A stretch of 64,000 nucleotides of DNA from Linderina pennispora. Its lineage: Eukaryota > Kickxellomycota > Kickxellomycetes > Kickxellales > Kickxellaceae. Positions within the stretch are counted from its first letter, which is position 1. Every line of letters starts with the position of its first letter. The stretch spans positions 62,001 through 126,000 of the forward strand of contig NW_024468263.1 in NCBI RefSeq assembly GCF_002104995.1. The letters run 5' to 3'. The translations under genes and the position numbers were made by a program. The notes beneath the pieces were generated by a model that was given only the letters and a program-made list of their open reading frames with translations, searched no databases and was not told where the DNA came from. This document shows, in pieces, positions 29,994 through 38,464 of this stretch.

Positions 29994-30905
29994 ATGGTCC
30001 TTGGCACTCAGCATACAGATCTTTCAGCCCCATGCGATGCTAGCCAGAGCAGGAATGCAAAACGACAGAGGACGGAGCAACCCACGCAGTATTCTGTCTC
30101 ACTGCAAGAAGTTTCGGGCGCTATAACGCATATGCTTAATGCCGATACAAGTATGAGCATGGGCTATATCTCTCAGTGGAACGAGCAGCTGATGAGTCTA
30201 GTATGCAGCTTCCAGAATAGAATCGACGATATGTCTGCAGCCCCTGAGCCAACCGAGAGCCAGCCCATTTCCACACGAGTATCGCAGCTGTATGTGGCAC
30301 CACCAGGGTTGGCCAGCGAGACTATCGGTACTTTGGCGCAAAGCGATCCAGATAGCTCGACTACTACTTCTCCTGCAGCATCCCCTTCAGACGATTCATC
30401 GCGGCATATTCCGATCTCACAACGACTCGGCAGCCGAGTGACAGAAACAGCTAGTCCACTGGCAAAAACAAGAGTGGTAGTAACAAAATCAGGGCTGCGC
30501 TCGACGACATGCGAGAGTGACTATAAGCATCGAGTCCGCCGTATATACACGATGGGTCTGATGCGACCCAGAGACACCTCCATGCGCCAGTACTTGGCAG
30601 ACCACGGGATTGATTCTACCTGTGTCATGTACTCGCACCATATCGCCTATACGGTCAATGAGTTTATTGTCAGGGTCAAGTATGTGCCGACACTATGTAG
30701 AGCGCTAGACAGGATCGAGGGCGTAGCAGTACTCCGGTTTTTCGATCCGCTGAATCCAGACCACCGGGGGCTATCGTATGAGCAGCGGCAATCGTTTCCA
30801 ATACTGTACCGCAACTGTGTGAAAGGGAGATACGACACAGCCATCACAGCAAGACGGGGCTTCATCGAGTACGCACTGGACTATTTAAAGGAGATTGGTA
30901 TTTGA
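29994..30905 (+). CDS. Tandem-array family member L (short type, IPISQRLG group)
   Basis: 303 residues. 'NAKRQRTEQPTQYSVSLQE' then 'SMGYISQWNEQLMSLVCSFQNRI'; linker box 'SRHIPISQRLGSRVTE'; C-terminal domain 'CESDYKHRVRRIYTMGLMRP', 'TSMRQYLADHGIDSTCVMYS', 'YTVNEFIVRVKYVPTLCRAL', 'VLRFFDPLNPDHRGLSYEQ' and 'YALDYLKEIGI'. It is the closest relative of K and the probable source of relic M directly downstream. Confidence 0.76.
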   Translation: MVLGTQHTDLSAPCDASQSRNAKRQRTEQPTQYSVSLQEVSGAITHMLNADTSMSMGYISQWNEQLMSLVCSFQNRIDDMSAAPEPTESQPISTRVSQLYVAPPGLASETIGTLAQSDPDSSTTTSPAASPSDDSSRHIPISQRLGSRVTETASPLAKTRVVVTKSGLRSTTCESDYKHRVRRIYTMGLMRPRDTSMRQYLADHGIDSTCVMYSHHIAYTVNEFIVRVKYVPTLCRALDRIEGVAVLRFFDPLNPDHRGLSYEQRQSFPILYRNCVKGRYDTAITARRGFIEYALDYLKEIGI

Positions 30906-31189
30906 GCAGCAGTGTAGAACCGACTACCATATCTGTATCTTACAATTGATTCTATAAATAAGAGGCCTTCATACTGCCATTTTATCTTCGCAAGGTGGGT
31001 AGCTGCATGGTGTTTTCCACGTTTCATGGGCTAGTGATGTCGCATATACACCGAAATGCCATGGCAGTGTGGTATTGTGGAAGGGAGAGCAGACACCGAG
31101 GAATACTGAGGGGCTGTCATTGAGCAGGCTAAAGAGGATAGTAGCTCCATATATGAGACTTCCGAGTCATCCAGCTGCCGAGAGACTCA

Positions 31190-31420
31190 TACTGCGTTTA
31201 CTGCCAACGAGTTTGTAGTCAACATCGGCTATATGCAAATGTTTATCAGTGGGCTGGTGTGGAGTCCTAAAGTGCTAGTTCTGAATATCTTTGATCTCTT
31301 GAACCTTGCTCACACTCCACTTGCAAAAGCTCAGCAGTTCGGCGTTGCATCATTTCAGGTGCAATGCATAAGGAATACGTGCACATCCAGGTATACGTCG
31401 ACCGACAAGTGCAGAAAATA
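31190..31420 (+). pseudogene. Array relic M (C-terminal domain fragment)
   Basis: A short plus frame reads 'AFTANEFVVNIGYMQMF' and 'VLVLNIFDLLNLAHTPLAKAQ', aligning with 'YTVNEFIVRVKYVPTL' and 'VLRFFDPLNPDHRGLSYEQ' of member L. No N-terminal part or QWN helix is found and no long frame exists. It is a truncated, decayed copy. Confidence 0.65.
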
Positions 31421-31595
31421 GGTGCACGACAGCATGCACGAGCATCGTGTGCTGATAGTGGCCGGTGCAGCGTGATCGGCAGCACTGAAATGTACCGCGC
31501 TCAAATTTATCTGGGGTACTATCGTGCAGATTTTGTAGCGACTTTTTTGACACCTTTTCACCTCCACAAAATTGCACTTTTCATTTCCTATAATT

Positions 31596-32921
31596 ATGCT
31601 TCCGTTCAATGCGTCCACAGCGAACCTGACGACGAGTCCGATGTACTTGTCAACTTCACCGGCTCTATCTCCTGTACAGCAGCAGCAGCAGCAGCAGCAG
31701 CACCAGCAGCAGCACCAGCACCAGCAGCAGGGGCAGGAGCAGGAGCAGCAATTCCCGTACGAGACATACCAGCAGCAGCAGCAGCATGGGCAGCAGCTTA
31801 GGCAGCAACCCTATTCAGAGCCAGCACAGTTAGCCACACCCCCAGCTGTCATGGCAACGCCTGCAACAGGACCCCCAGCCACTCCATCTGTATTGACGGT
31901 TTATCGACCAGTATTCAAAGAAGTGACAGAATCCTCGCAATATGGCGAGCCCAGCGCAAAGCGAGCGAAGCTGGGTGCTGGTTCGAGCCAGTGCTTTCGG
32001 ACGCAGCAGGTTGTAATTGAGCCAATAAGTGTGCCCATTCTACCAACAATGCCTATAGAAGACATGGACGGACTGGTGCGGATGAGTGAGTATAACCGCG
32101 AGCTAGTATCGGTCTTAATGTTGTCGCAAGACAAGCTTGCCAGCATGGAACGGGAGCAGCTGCAGAAGCGGATTTTAGCCCTGCAGGCACCCATCATGGC
32201 ATCGAGCGTTTCTGCGAATCCGGCACCACTGGGCTTCCCGGCGGCACCAGCCCTAACGCCTGTGTCGAAACCTGTGCTGGTGATGGCGTCAACGCCAGCA
32301 GTCAAAATGTCACCGACAAGTACACCTACACCCAAGCCTGCGGAGTCACCTCAGCATAAAATAGCGTCAAAGCCTGAAACCAAGCCTGTCGGAATAACCA
32401 TAAAGTCAGCCAGCAGCGCAGCTTTGACACATGGTTCGCGTACATCCTCAGTCCATTCTGCACAGAAAAACGGCCACGAATGCAGACACACGATGCCTTG
32501 GCAGTCGAAGACAGAGCAAAAGCACTACGTCTGGCGCGTGTATGTCAAGGGCCTGGTGGAATACAAACCCGAGCAGTCACGCGAATTTCTCAGCCACTAT
32601 GACATCGACGACCTCGATGTCTACCACTTCTACTTTTGCACCTCAGATGTGTGCGAGCTTATCACCACCAACCATGATGCGCCGCGGCTCGTGCGGCGAC
32701 TGCGCAAACGCGGCAAAATCATACTCGATGGATTCGACCCACTGATGTTCCGCGACTCCGATGGCGAGTGGCGGAAGGTGAACCAGTGGATGAGGAGCCG
32801 CTATGCGAAGCGCCTCCTGAGCAGCTACTCTAAAAGCAGCCACCGCGACTTCCGACGCTATATCCACGCCTATGCGCGGGACATTGGCTTGGAGCTCCCG
32901 TTTGATGATATACAGCCGTGA
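31596..32921 (+). CDS. Tandem-array family member N (long, Gln-rich type)
   Basis: 441 residues from ATG 31596 (MLPFNASTANLTTSP). It has a Gln/His run from about residue 28, 'LTVYRPVFKEV', basic 'SAKRAKLGAG', 'ISVPILPTMPIEDMDGLVRM', the helix 'SEYNRELVSVLMLSQDKL' and 'LQKRILALQAPI', then a Pro/Thr/Lys-rich linker. The C-terminal domain: 'EQKHYVWRVYVKGLVEYK', 'SHYDIDDLDVYHFYF', 'CELITTNHDAPRLVRRLRKR', 'ILDGFDPL' and 'YIHAYARDIGLELP'. It is the sister of H and shares every box with it. Confidence 0.74.
   Translation: MLPFNASTANLTTSPMYLSTSPALSPVQQQQQQQQHQQQHQHQQQGQEQEQQFPYETYQQQQQHGQQLRQQPYSEPAQLATPPAVMATPATGPPATPSVLTVYRPVFKEVTESSQYGEPSAKRAKLGAGSSQCFRTQQVVIEPISVPILPTMPIEDMDGLVRMSEYNRELVSVLMLSQDKLASMEREQLQKRILALQAPIMASSVSANPAPLGFPAAPALTPVSKPVLVMASTPAVKMSPTSTPTPKPAESPQHKIASKPETKPVGITIKSASSAALTHGSRTSSVHSAQKNGHECRHTMPWQSKTEQKHYVWRVYVKGLVEYKPEQSREFLSHYDIDDLDVYHFYFCTSDVCELITTNHDAPRLVRRLRKRGKIILDGFDPLMFRDSDGEWRKVNQWMRSRYAKRLLSSYSKSSHRDFRRYIHAYARDIGLELPFDDIQP
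31677..31812 (+). repeat. CAG microsatellite / polyglutamine tract in member N
   Basis: Starts with eight uninterrupted CAG triplets (31677-31700), then CAG mixed with CAC, GGG and GAG. It encodes a Gln/His-rich stretch within the N-terminal region of member N. The pure part is prone to length change by slippage. Confidence 0.7.
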
Positions 32922-32980
32922 GGAATGCAGCTGCCAGCACACTATTCTCTTCTCCGCTCCTTTTCGCCAATACAGCTTCC

Positions 32981-33706
32981 ATGGCAGCACATTCCCGAAA
33001 CCAGAATGAGGGGGGCTCGGAGACCACCAACAGTACCCCTGCAATAGTCTCAGGAAACGCCGACACAATGAGAAGGCTGGGCACCTGGAACGATCAGCTT
33101 GCAAGTACCGTGTTGCAGCTCCAGCAGAGAGTGGCGAGGTTTTCTGCTGACCAGCTTGCGTCAGAGGCGACGAGGGAGCCTCCCAGGCTGCCACAAAGGC
33201 GAGCGAAGAGCCCATCTTCAACATGACCGATGAGCCGGTCGCCAGGGCCACATGGGGGCCGTTCATCGAGAGCACGGAGGAGCGAGTCGCCAGCATCATC
33301 AAAACCCCTATCTCGGAACATTGCGCATAGCTACTCCACGTCAGAGCCCGGCAGAGCGCCAAGGGCCAGTGCTAGTTGCACTAGTGACTTTAAGCGCCGG
33401 ATCCGACGCGTGTACACCCGTGGCCTGTTCAGACCAGATCAGCGCTACAAGGTCGTCTTTTGGCACAGGGTCTGCTCTGACATTTGCGAGTTCTTCGTCG
33501 ACAAGGACTACGTGAGACAATTTGTGGACAGGCTTCATGAGAAAAAAATCGGGACTATTCGGTCCTTCATGCCTCTGCGTCCCACGCATCTGTCGCTGTC
33601 AGTCGACGAGCAGAGCCTACGCCAGTCATATAGAGATTGCCAGGAAAGGCGGTTCCAGGCACTCCTTCAGAACTATGCCAGCGAATTTGATATCAGGCTC
33701 TGCTGA
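32981..33706 (+). pseudogene. Tandem-array member O, interrupted by one in-frame TGA
   Basis: From ATG 32981 (MAAHSRNQNEGGSE) the frame encodes the helix 'RRLGTWNDQLASTVLQLQQRV' and stops at a TGA at 33224-33226. The same frame resumes at once (ATG 33230) and encodes a complete C-terminal domain: 'CTSDFKRRIRRVYTRGLFRP', 'SDICEFFVDKDYVRQFVDRL', 'IRSFMPLRPTHLSLSVDEQ' and 'LLQNYASEFDIRLC'. No frame shift is involved, so one base change (or a read error) is enough to split it. A separately expressed C-terminal protein of 158 residues starting at 33230 is possible. Overall length without the stop would be 241 residues. Confidence 0.6.
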
Positions 33707-33819
33707 ATCCAGGGCTTTCAGCTTGGCTAATTACGCCACAGCCGGGCCAGCCCCACTGTTTTTTTGGCTTTCTTGGCTCCACTTGTAAAAAAAATTCTTT
33801 GCATAGCTCACATTCTGAA

Positions 33820-34560
33820 ATGCTACCTTCCACACTCAGCAACGGGGCGAGGAAGCACAACACGCAAGATAACGCGCCAGCACATGTGTCTGTACAGCTG
33901 GGGCAGCCGTCAAAGCTGGAGCCAACGCTGTTCCCTGGCCAGGACATGGGCGAGTCAGCAGCGAAGTTGAGCGACTGGAACAACGAGCTTGTGACGCTGG
34001 CGCTGCACTTGCAGGAGCAGCTCAATGATCTGCTTGCTGCACAGCAGCGGCAACCATCGTTATTAATTGCCCAGCCTTTCACGTATCCGCTGCCTCCTGA
34101 ATCTCACAAGCAGGAGATGCCAGTACTGCCACCAGCAAAGCTGGACCTGTCCCGACCATGTCGCAGCGACTACAAGCATGGCGTTCGGCGTGTGTATACT
34201 AAAGGGCTGGAGAAAGCACAGAACATGACAATGAAGAAGAAGCTTGCTTCCCTCGGCGTTGATGCCGAAAAGGTCATCTTCTCGCACACCCTCCCCTTCC
34301 AGACACGCGAGTTTATAGTCGTTAGCGACTATGTAAAAGATTTCTGCGCAAAGATTCAGCAGTCTGGGTTCGAAATACTCGATAAATTTGACCCCCTGGA
34401 TCCACAGCACCCGCTTCTCACCAGTAAACAGCAGAAGCAGTATCCTTCGCGATACCGTGCGTCTCTAGCTCCTGTGCTCAAGGCCTGTGTCGGAAAGGTG
34501 TACAGTCGATTCAAATCCTATGCCAGGGACTATGCAAAGGACATCGGGTACAAGGTGTAA
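33820..34560 (+). CDS. Tandem-array family member P (short type, last copy)
   Basis: 246 residues from ATG 33820 (MLPSTLSNGARKHNT). The QWN motif appears as 'KLSDWNNELVTLALHLQEQL'. The C-terminal domain is highly typical: 'CRSDYKHGVRRVYTKGLEKA', 'MTMKKKLASLGVDAEKVIFS', 'QTREFIVVSDYVKDF', 'ILDKFDPLDPQHPLL' and 'YARDYAKDIGYKV'. The N-terminal basic patch is weak (GARKH). It closes the array, 344 bases before the RFWD3-like gene. Confidence 0.75.
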   Translation: MLPSTLSNGARKHNTQDNAPAHVSVQLGQPSKLEPTLFPGQDMGESAAKLSDWNNELVTLALHLQEQLNDLLAAQQRQPSLLIAQPFTYPLPPESHKQEMPVLPPAKLDLSRPCRSDYKHGVRRVYTKGLEKAQNMTMKKKLASLGVDAEKVIFSHTLPFQTREFIVVSDYVKDFCAKIQQSGFEILDKFDPLDPQHPLLTSKQQKQYPSRYRASLAPVLKACVGKVYSRFKSYARDYAKDIGYKV

Positions 34561-34904
34561 CCTGGAGTCTTTGGACACCCAGCGTGGTTGAGGTTTAGGA
34601 ATCCTTGCAGCCGTTTCTTGCAAATAACAAGCTCGTACTGCGCCCAGCAGCTGACAATTGCCGCGTATTGCCCAGGATCCCTGGCAAGGACGCCGACAAA
34701 AAGTGCGCGTGCAGCCCAGCTTTTTGCTGGTGCTGATCAGCACCGTGCTAAGCGCCAAGGGCGGCGGAGGCTGTCTTCATCGCGGTGGCCCCATTTAGGC
34801 CTCCCTGCATTGGTGCAGAATTTTCTCGTCACTCTGCTCTGCTTTGTTGCGTCTTTGCTGTCTTTTTCTTACTCTCGCTCACCTCGAATGCGCTGCTTTA
34901 CGTA

Positions 34905-37661
34905 ATGTCGCAAACACGAACGCGAAATGCGCAGCTTGCTACAGAGCTATCGTCTAGCCCGCCGACCCTTTCTCAGGTTCTGCGGCTGACACCAGAACTT
35001 GGCCCGCAGCAGCAGGCGCAGTCTGCAGAGCAACCAGAGCAGGAGCCGCTGAACCAGCTAGCGCGCAGCGACTCTGCAGCAGGCACAGGAGCGGAGGGCA
35101 TTGTCACCGAATCAGCAGAGCAGCCCACAAACCAGGCTGGCACCAGCACACTACGCGCTAGCGAACTGGAAAGCCAAGCTCAGCAGCAGCAGCCTCCAGT
35201 GCTCGGCCGCCAGCGCTCAGGCAGCTCGGAAGGTAGGGAAGATACACAGCCGACTGATGTTGCCTGGCAGCCCAAGCGGATATGTGTGCGTCCAGAAGGA
35301 GTGAGCCCAGCCTTCACCGGCAGTCAGCAATCGAGGTTCTTTCCGCGCCAGGTGACTGATGCGCCTGGCAATGCGCAAACGACTGATGATTTCCAGTTGC
35401 CTAGGGTTCGTTTGAATGAGGACCAAGTGGGCACAGAAGCGGTGCAGGTCGAAAGCAGCCCAGTGGTATTGGTCCACGATCCCTCGGGTGATGCTGGCGA
35501 ACCAGCAGCACATGGACAGGAGGAACATCCAGACCACAGCAATGAAGATGACGACGACTTTGCCAGGCCACCAATTCCGCCACATTCGTTGGCTGAGAGA
35601 GCATATGCACGGCCAGCGCTACACCGTGCGTCCATGTCGGCAGCGAGCTCAATCGGTGATATGTGCACTGACAGCGGCACTGCCACGCCCAAACTAGACG
35701 ACGCTGCTGCAGCTGCTGACGATATTGAAGCTGAGGAGAGCAACACATGTATAATCTGCTACGAGCGCTGGACGCATCGCGGCAACCATCAGCTGGTGTC
35801 GCTGAAGTGCGGACATCTGTTTGGTTACAGCTGCATTAAACGATGGATCGTGCGCGGTCCTAGCGGCCGAGGACGCCAGAGTGGCTACAACAAGGACAAA
35901 GCAGGATGCCCTGTTTGCAAGCAAAAAACAGCAGTCAAGGATATCCGTAAGCTAGTGGCCACGGCTATTACAGCGGTCGATGGCGAAAAGCTGGAGAATG
36001 CGCGTGCAGAGATTAAGCAGCTGCAAGACAAGTGTGCTAAGCTCGAGGGTGACGCCTCCCACTACCAATTCGAGTACCACCGTATGTTCAATGAGGTCCA
36101 GAAGCTGCGCAACCAACTCGATGAGGCCGTACAGCAGAAGCAATGGATCCTGATGGAGAAGGAGAACCTCGAGAAGCACCTGGCAGAGACTCTCACCTGT
36201 AGGCCAGCCAGCGAACCAAAGCCGAGTTTGCCACAGGCAGTCAGCATGGAGGAGAGCACGCTGGCTAATGGAGAAAAGCTAGCGGTGCGTGCGGCCAGTC
36301 TCGGCAACATTCCGGCGCGGGTTGATGATAGCCAGCTGGACTTTAATATCGGCGATATCGACATTGATTTCGGTGCCGCCATTCCCAGTTCACCAGGAGC
36401 CACCGACAACGACACAAAGGGTGCTCCTACACTGCTCCTACATCCACACTCACGCCCACAGATGCAGAGCTTTTATTTGCCACGGATGCGGCTAGCTGCA
36501 ACAGTGCCAATCGCAAAGAGATCCGGAGACTCGGCACGTCTGCTGGCGTTTCACCCACATGAGCCAGTACTCTATGTGAGCCATTCCAATGCCAAGACAC
36601 GCAAGCACACAATGGCACAGGTCAATGTGCATGACCCGGCAGCACCGCCCTTCTTCATGCAGCCACTGCACAGCGAAGAAATCCGCGGCGCAGAAGTCAG
36701 TCCACATATGTCAGGTGTGCGGTATCTGCTGACGGCAAGCATGGACCACACGGCTGCCCTGACAAGCTTAGGGTCGGGAGTCGGTGGAAGCAGATCGCCG
36801 CCCATGGTGGCCAATCGGTTTAAGCTGGGCGAGCGCGGGTGGTCGTGTGCGTGGGATCCGATCGATCCAAATGTGTGTTATGTTGGAACTGCCAAGGGCC
36901 TTGTCCAGATGTTTGACATACGCAAGCCCAGTTTGGCGGTTCATGTCTGGGATGGCCCAGCCAGTGGGGCCCGCCTGCTGAGGCCAGCGGTGAATTCGAA
37001 TGGTAAAATCATCACTGGATGCTCGCCGATCCACAGCATTGCCGTCGTACCGTCGTCCCGGTGCAGTCGGTTGCTGGTGGCGAATTCGCTGCACGTGTAC
37101 TCGCTGCCTACCCCTGAATTCAAGCTTGGCCTCGCTGATTCCAGCACTGCAAAGACCTCAAACGAGTGGATACGCCTGACTGATAGCGAAGCACACAACA
37201 ACCCATGCTACTCGGTGTCGTTTGATCCGCGACAGAGTTTGGCCGCTGCATCGTTTAGATCGCCTGGCGGGTCGTCACGGCGGCAAGAGACAATACACGA
37301 GATGTTTGATGTCGAATTCGGCAAAGACAACCAGGTGTCATGGAATCGGCGCCATCAGATCAACGTCGAGTCGTGGCAGAGCAAAATGACACGGTCGACA
37401 ATCTTTTCCTACTACGCAGAGCCACCGTACAACCGCTGGCAGTCTCTGATGTGTGCTGGCATCGAGAGGTCGCGCCAGGTCAAAGTGTGGGACGGTAGTG
37501 CTGCGCAGGCCAAAGAGCTCGTTTCGCTGAGCGATGTTCCGGCCACCGAGTACGTGGTCGACATCAAAGGGTGCCAGTGGGGGCTGTCGGATACGGGTAA
37601 CCAAAAGACCACTCTGGCAACCCTGACAAACTCCACGGTCCGGTTGTACGATATTCGATAA
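34905..37661 (+). CDS. RFWD3: RFWD3-like RING/WD40 E3 ubiquitin ligase
   Basis: 918 residues from ATG 34905 (MSQTRTRNAQLA). A long acidic, Gln/Ser-rich N-terminus is followed by a RING finger, 'CIICYERW...LVSLKCGHLFGYSCIKRWI...CPVCKQK' (about residues 282-345), with C3HC4 spacing. A coiled coil comes next ('KLENARAEIKQLQDKCAKLE', 'EVQKLRNQLDEAVQQK'), then a WD40-like propeller to the C-terminus ('RLLAFHPHEPVLYVSHSN', 'WSCAWDPIDPNVCYVGTAKG', 'CQWGLSDTGNQKTTLATL'). This is the order of vertebrate RFWD3, an E3 ligase acting on RPA/RAD51 and p53 in the DNA damage response. The fungal role is presumed to be similar. It is about 150 residues longer than the human protein, mainly at the N-terminus. 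Confidence 0.85.
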   Translation: MSQTRTRNAQLATELSSSPPTLSQVLRLTPELGPQQQAQSAEQPEQEPLNQLARSDSAAGTGAEGIVTESAEQPTNQAGTSTLRASELESQAQQQQPPVLGRQRSGSSEGREDTQPTDVAWQPKRICVRPEGVSPAFTGSQQSRFFPRQVTDAPGNAQTTDDFQLPRVRLNEDQVGTEAVQVESSPVVLVHDPSGDAGEPAAHGQEEHPDHSNEDDDDFARPPIPPHSLAERAYARPALHRASMSAASSIGDMCTDSGTATPKLDDAAAAADDIEAEESNTCIICYERWTHRGNHQLVSLKCGHLFGYSCIKRWIVRGPSGRGRQSGYNKDKAGCPVCKQKTAVKDIRKLVATAITAVDGEKLENARAEIKQLQDKCAKLEGDASHYQFEYHRMFNEVQKLRNQLDEAVQQKQWILMEKENLEKHLAETLTCRPASEPKPSLPQAVSMEESTLANGEKLAVRAASLGNIPARVDDSQLDFNIGDIDIDFGAAIPSSPGATDNDTKGAPTLLLHPHSRPQMQSFYLPRMRLAATVPIAKRSGDSARLLAFHPHEPVLYVSHSNAKTRKHTMAQVNVHDPAAPPFFMQPLHSEEIRGAEVSPHMSGVRYLLTASMDHTAALTSLGSGVGGSRSPPMVANRFKLGERGWSCAWDPIDPNVCYVGTAKGLVQMFDIRKPSLAVHVWDGPASGARLLRPAVNSNGKIITGCSPIHSIAVVPSSRCSRLLVANSLHVYSLPTPEFKLGLADSSTAKTSNEWIRLTDSEAHNNPCYSVSFDPRQSLAAASFRSPGGSSRRQETIHEMFDVEFGKDNQVSWNRRHQINVESWQSKMTRSTIFSYYAEPPYNRWQSLMCAGIERSRQVKVWDGSAAQAKELVSLSDVPATEYVVDIKGCQWGLSDTGNQKTTLATLTNSTVRLYDIR

Positions 37662-37743
37662 GCATACGCAACTATGAAATAAAGAGCTTTTTTGTTTTTA
37701 GTTTAGCAAGCACAGTGGCTCCTGGCTGAGTAAACAAGTGTAT

Positions 37744-38442
37744 CTAGAAAAAGTCCGCAAAATCGTCGGCATGCCGGGTTGGAACGGCGTCGTCACTGTC
37801 GTCGTCTCCATCATCGCCAAACAGATCCTCGGCGACAGCGCTCTTCTTCTTCTTGCCACTCATCTCAGCCTTCTTGAACACCGCGTCATAGCTGCGCGCT
37901 TCCTTTTCACTCTTGCGCTCTTTAATAATCTTGAGCTCCTCTGCACGCTTCTTCTCATACACCCTCTTCAGCTCGCGCTTCTCATCCTTGTCCCTGTCAG
38001 CCCTTTGCTGACGCAGATCTGGGTGCTCCTCGCGCTTGGTCTTGTTTAACCGGTTCACAATCGCGTTCTCGCGCTGCTTTACGTGCACACGCTTCACCTG
38101 CCGCGGGTTGTGGAAGCTCACCTGGCCGGTCGCCATATCACCGCGCTTCAGCAGGTTTGCCCAGGGCGTGTAGATAACTGTAATGTCGTTCTTTTTGTTG
38201 CCCTCGATACTGTTCGCCTTTACGAGCTGCGCCATGTCGTCGAGCAGCTCCTGCGGGATCGTTTCCCAGGATTGGCCATGGCTAAGACGCAGATATACGT
38301 GGGCAGAGGAGAGCTTGTCGACGTGGAACCAGACATCCTCAGGCCATCCGTACTTTATCAGGTCCTCGTTCTCAAACTTATCCTTGCCCATGTATACCAT
38401 GGCGGGCGGGTCGACGACATTGGACGTAAAGTACAAGACCAT
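37744..38442 (-). CDS. JLP2: CCDC25/Jlp2 homologue (NFACT-R domain)
   Basis: 232 residues. The NFACT-R (DUF814) domain is clear from the start: 'VLYFTSNVVDPPAMVYMGKD', 'DLIKYGWPEDVWFHVDKLSS', 'HVYLRLSHGQSWETIP' and 'DITVIYTPWANLLKRGDMATG'. A charged Lys/Arg/Glu coiled coil follows ('RVYEKKRAEELKIIKERK'), then an acidic tail 'EDLFGDDGDDDSDD' ending in FADFF. The length and order match human CCDC25 and yeast Jlp2. Human CCDC25 has been reported as a sensor of extracellular DNA, but the ancestral role of this domain is in RNA/ribosome quality-control proteins; the function here is unknown. Confidence 0.9.
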   Translation of the reverse strand: MVLYFTSNVVDPPAMVYMGKDKFENEDLIKYGWPEDVWFHVDKLSSAHVYLRLSHGQSWETIPQELLDDMAQLVKANSIEGNKKNDITVIYTPWANLLKRGDMATGQVSFHNPRQVKRVHVKQRENAIVNRLNKTKREEHPDLRQQRADRDKDEKRELKRVYEKKRAEELKIIKERKSEKEARSYDAVFKKAEMSGKKKKSAVAEDLFGDDGDDDSDDAVPTRHADDFADFF

Positions 38443-38464
38443 TTTTTTTTAAAAAAAAAAAAAA
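38442..38464. repeat. Adjoining poly-T and poly-A tract at the CCDC25 start
   Basis: Nine T followed directly by fourteen A, with the ATG of the minus-strand CCDC25 gene touching the T run. Poly(dA:dT) tracts commonly keep promoters nucleosome-poor; such a role here is inferred. Homopolymer lengths are the least reliable part of a raw sequence. Confidence 0.55.

Noticed and set aside
31677-31812. CAG repeats as a CRISPR or satellite array
   Set aside because: They are in-frame glutamine codons inside a clear ORF, with no spacers.
17927-34560. Array as a biosynthetic or toxin-antitoxin cluster
   Set aside because: All copies are one family, with no enzyme, transporter or second component between them.
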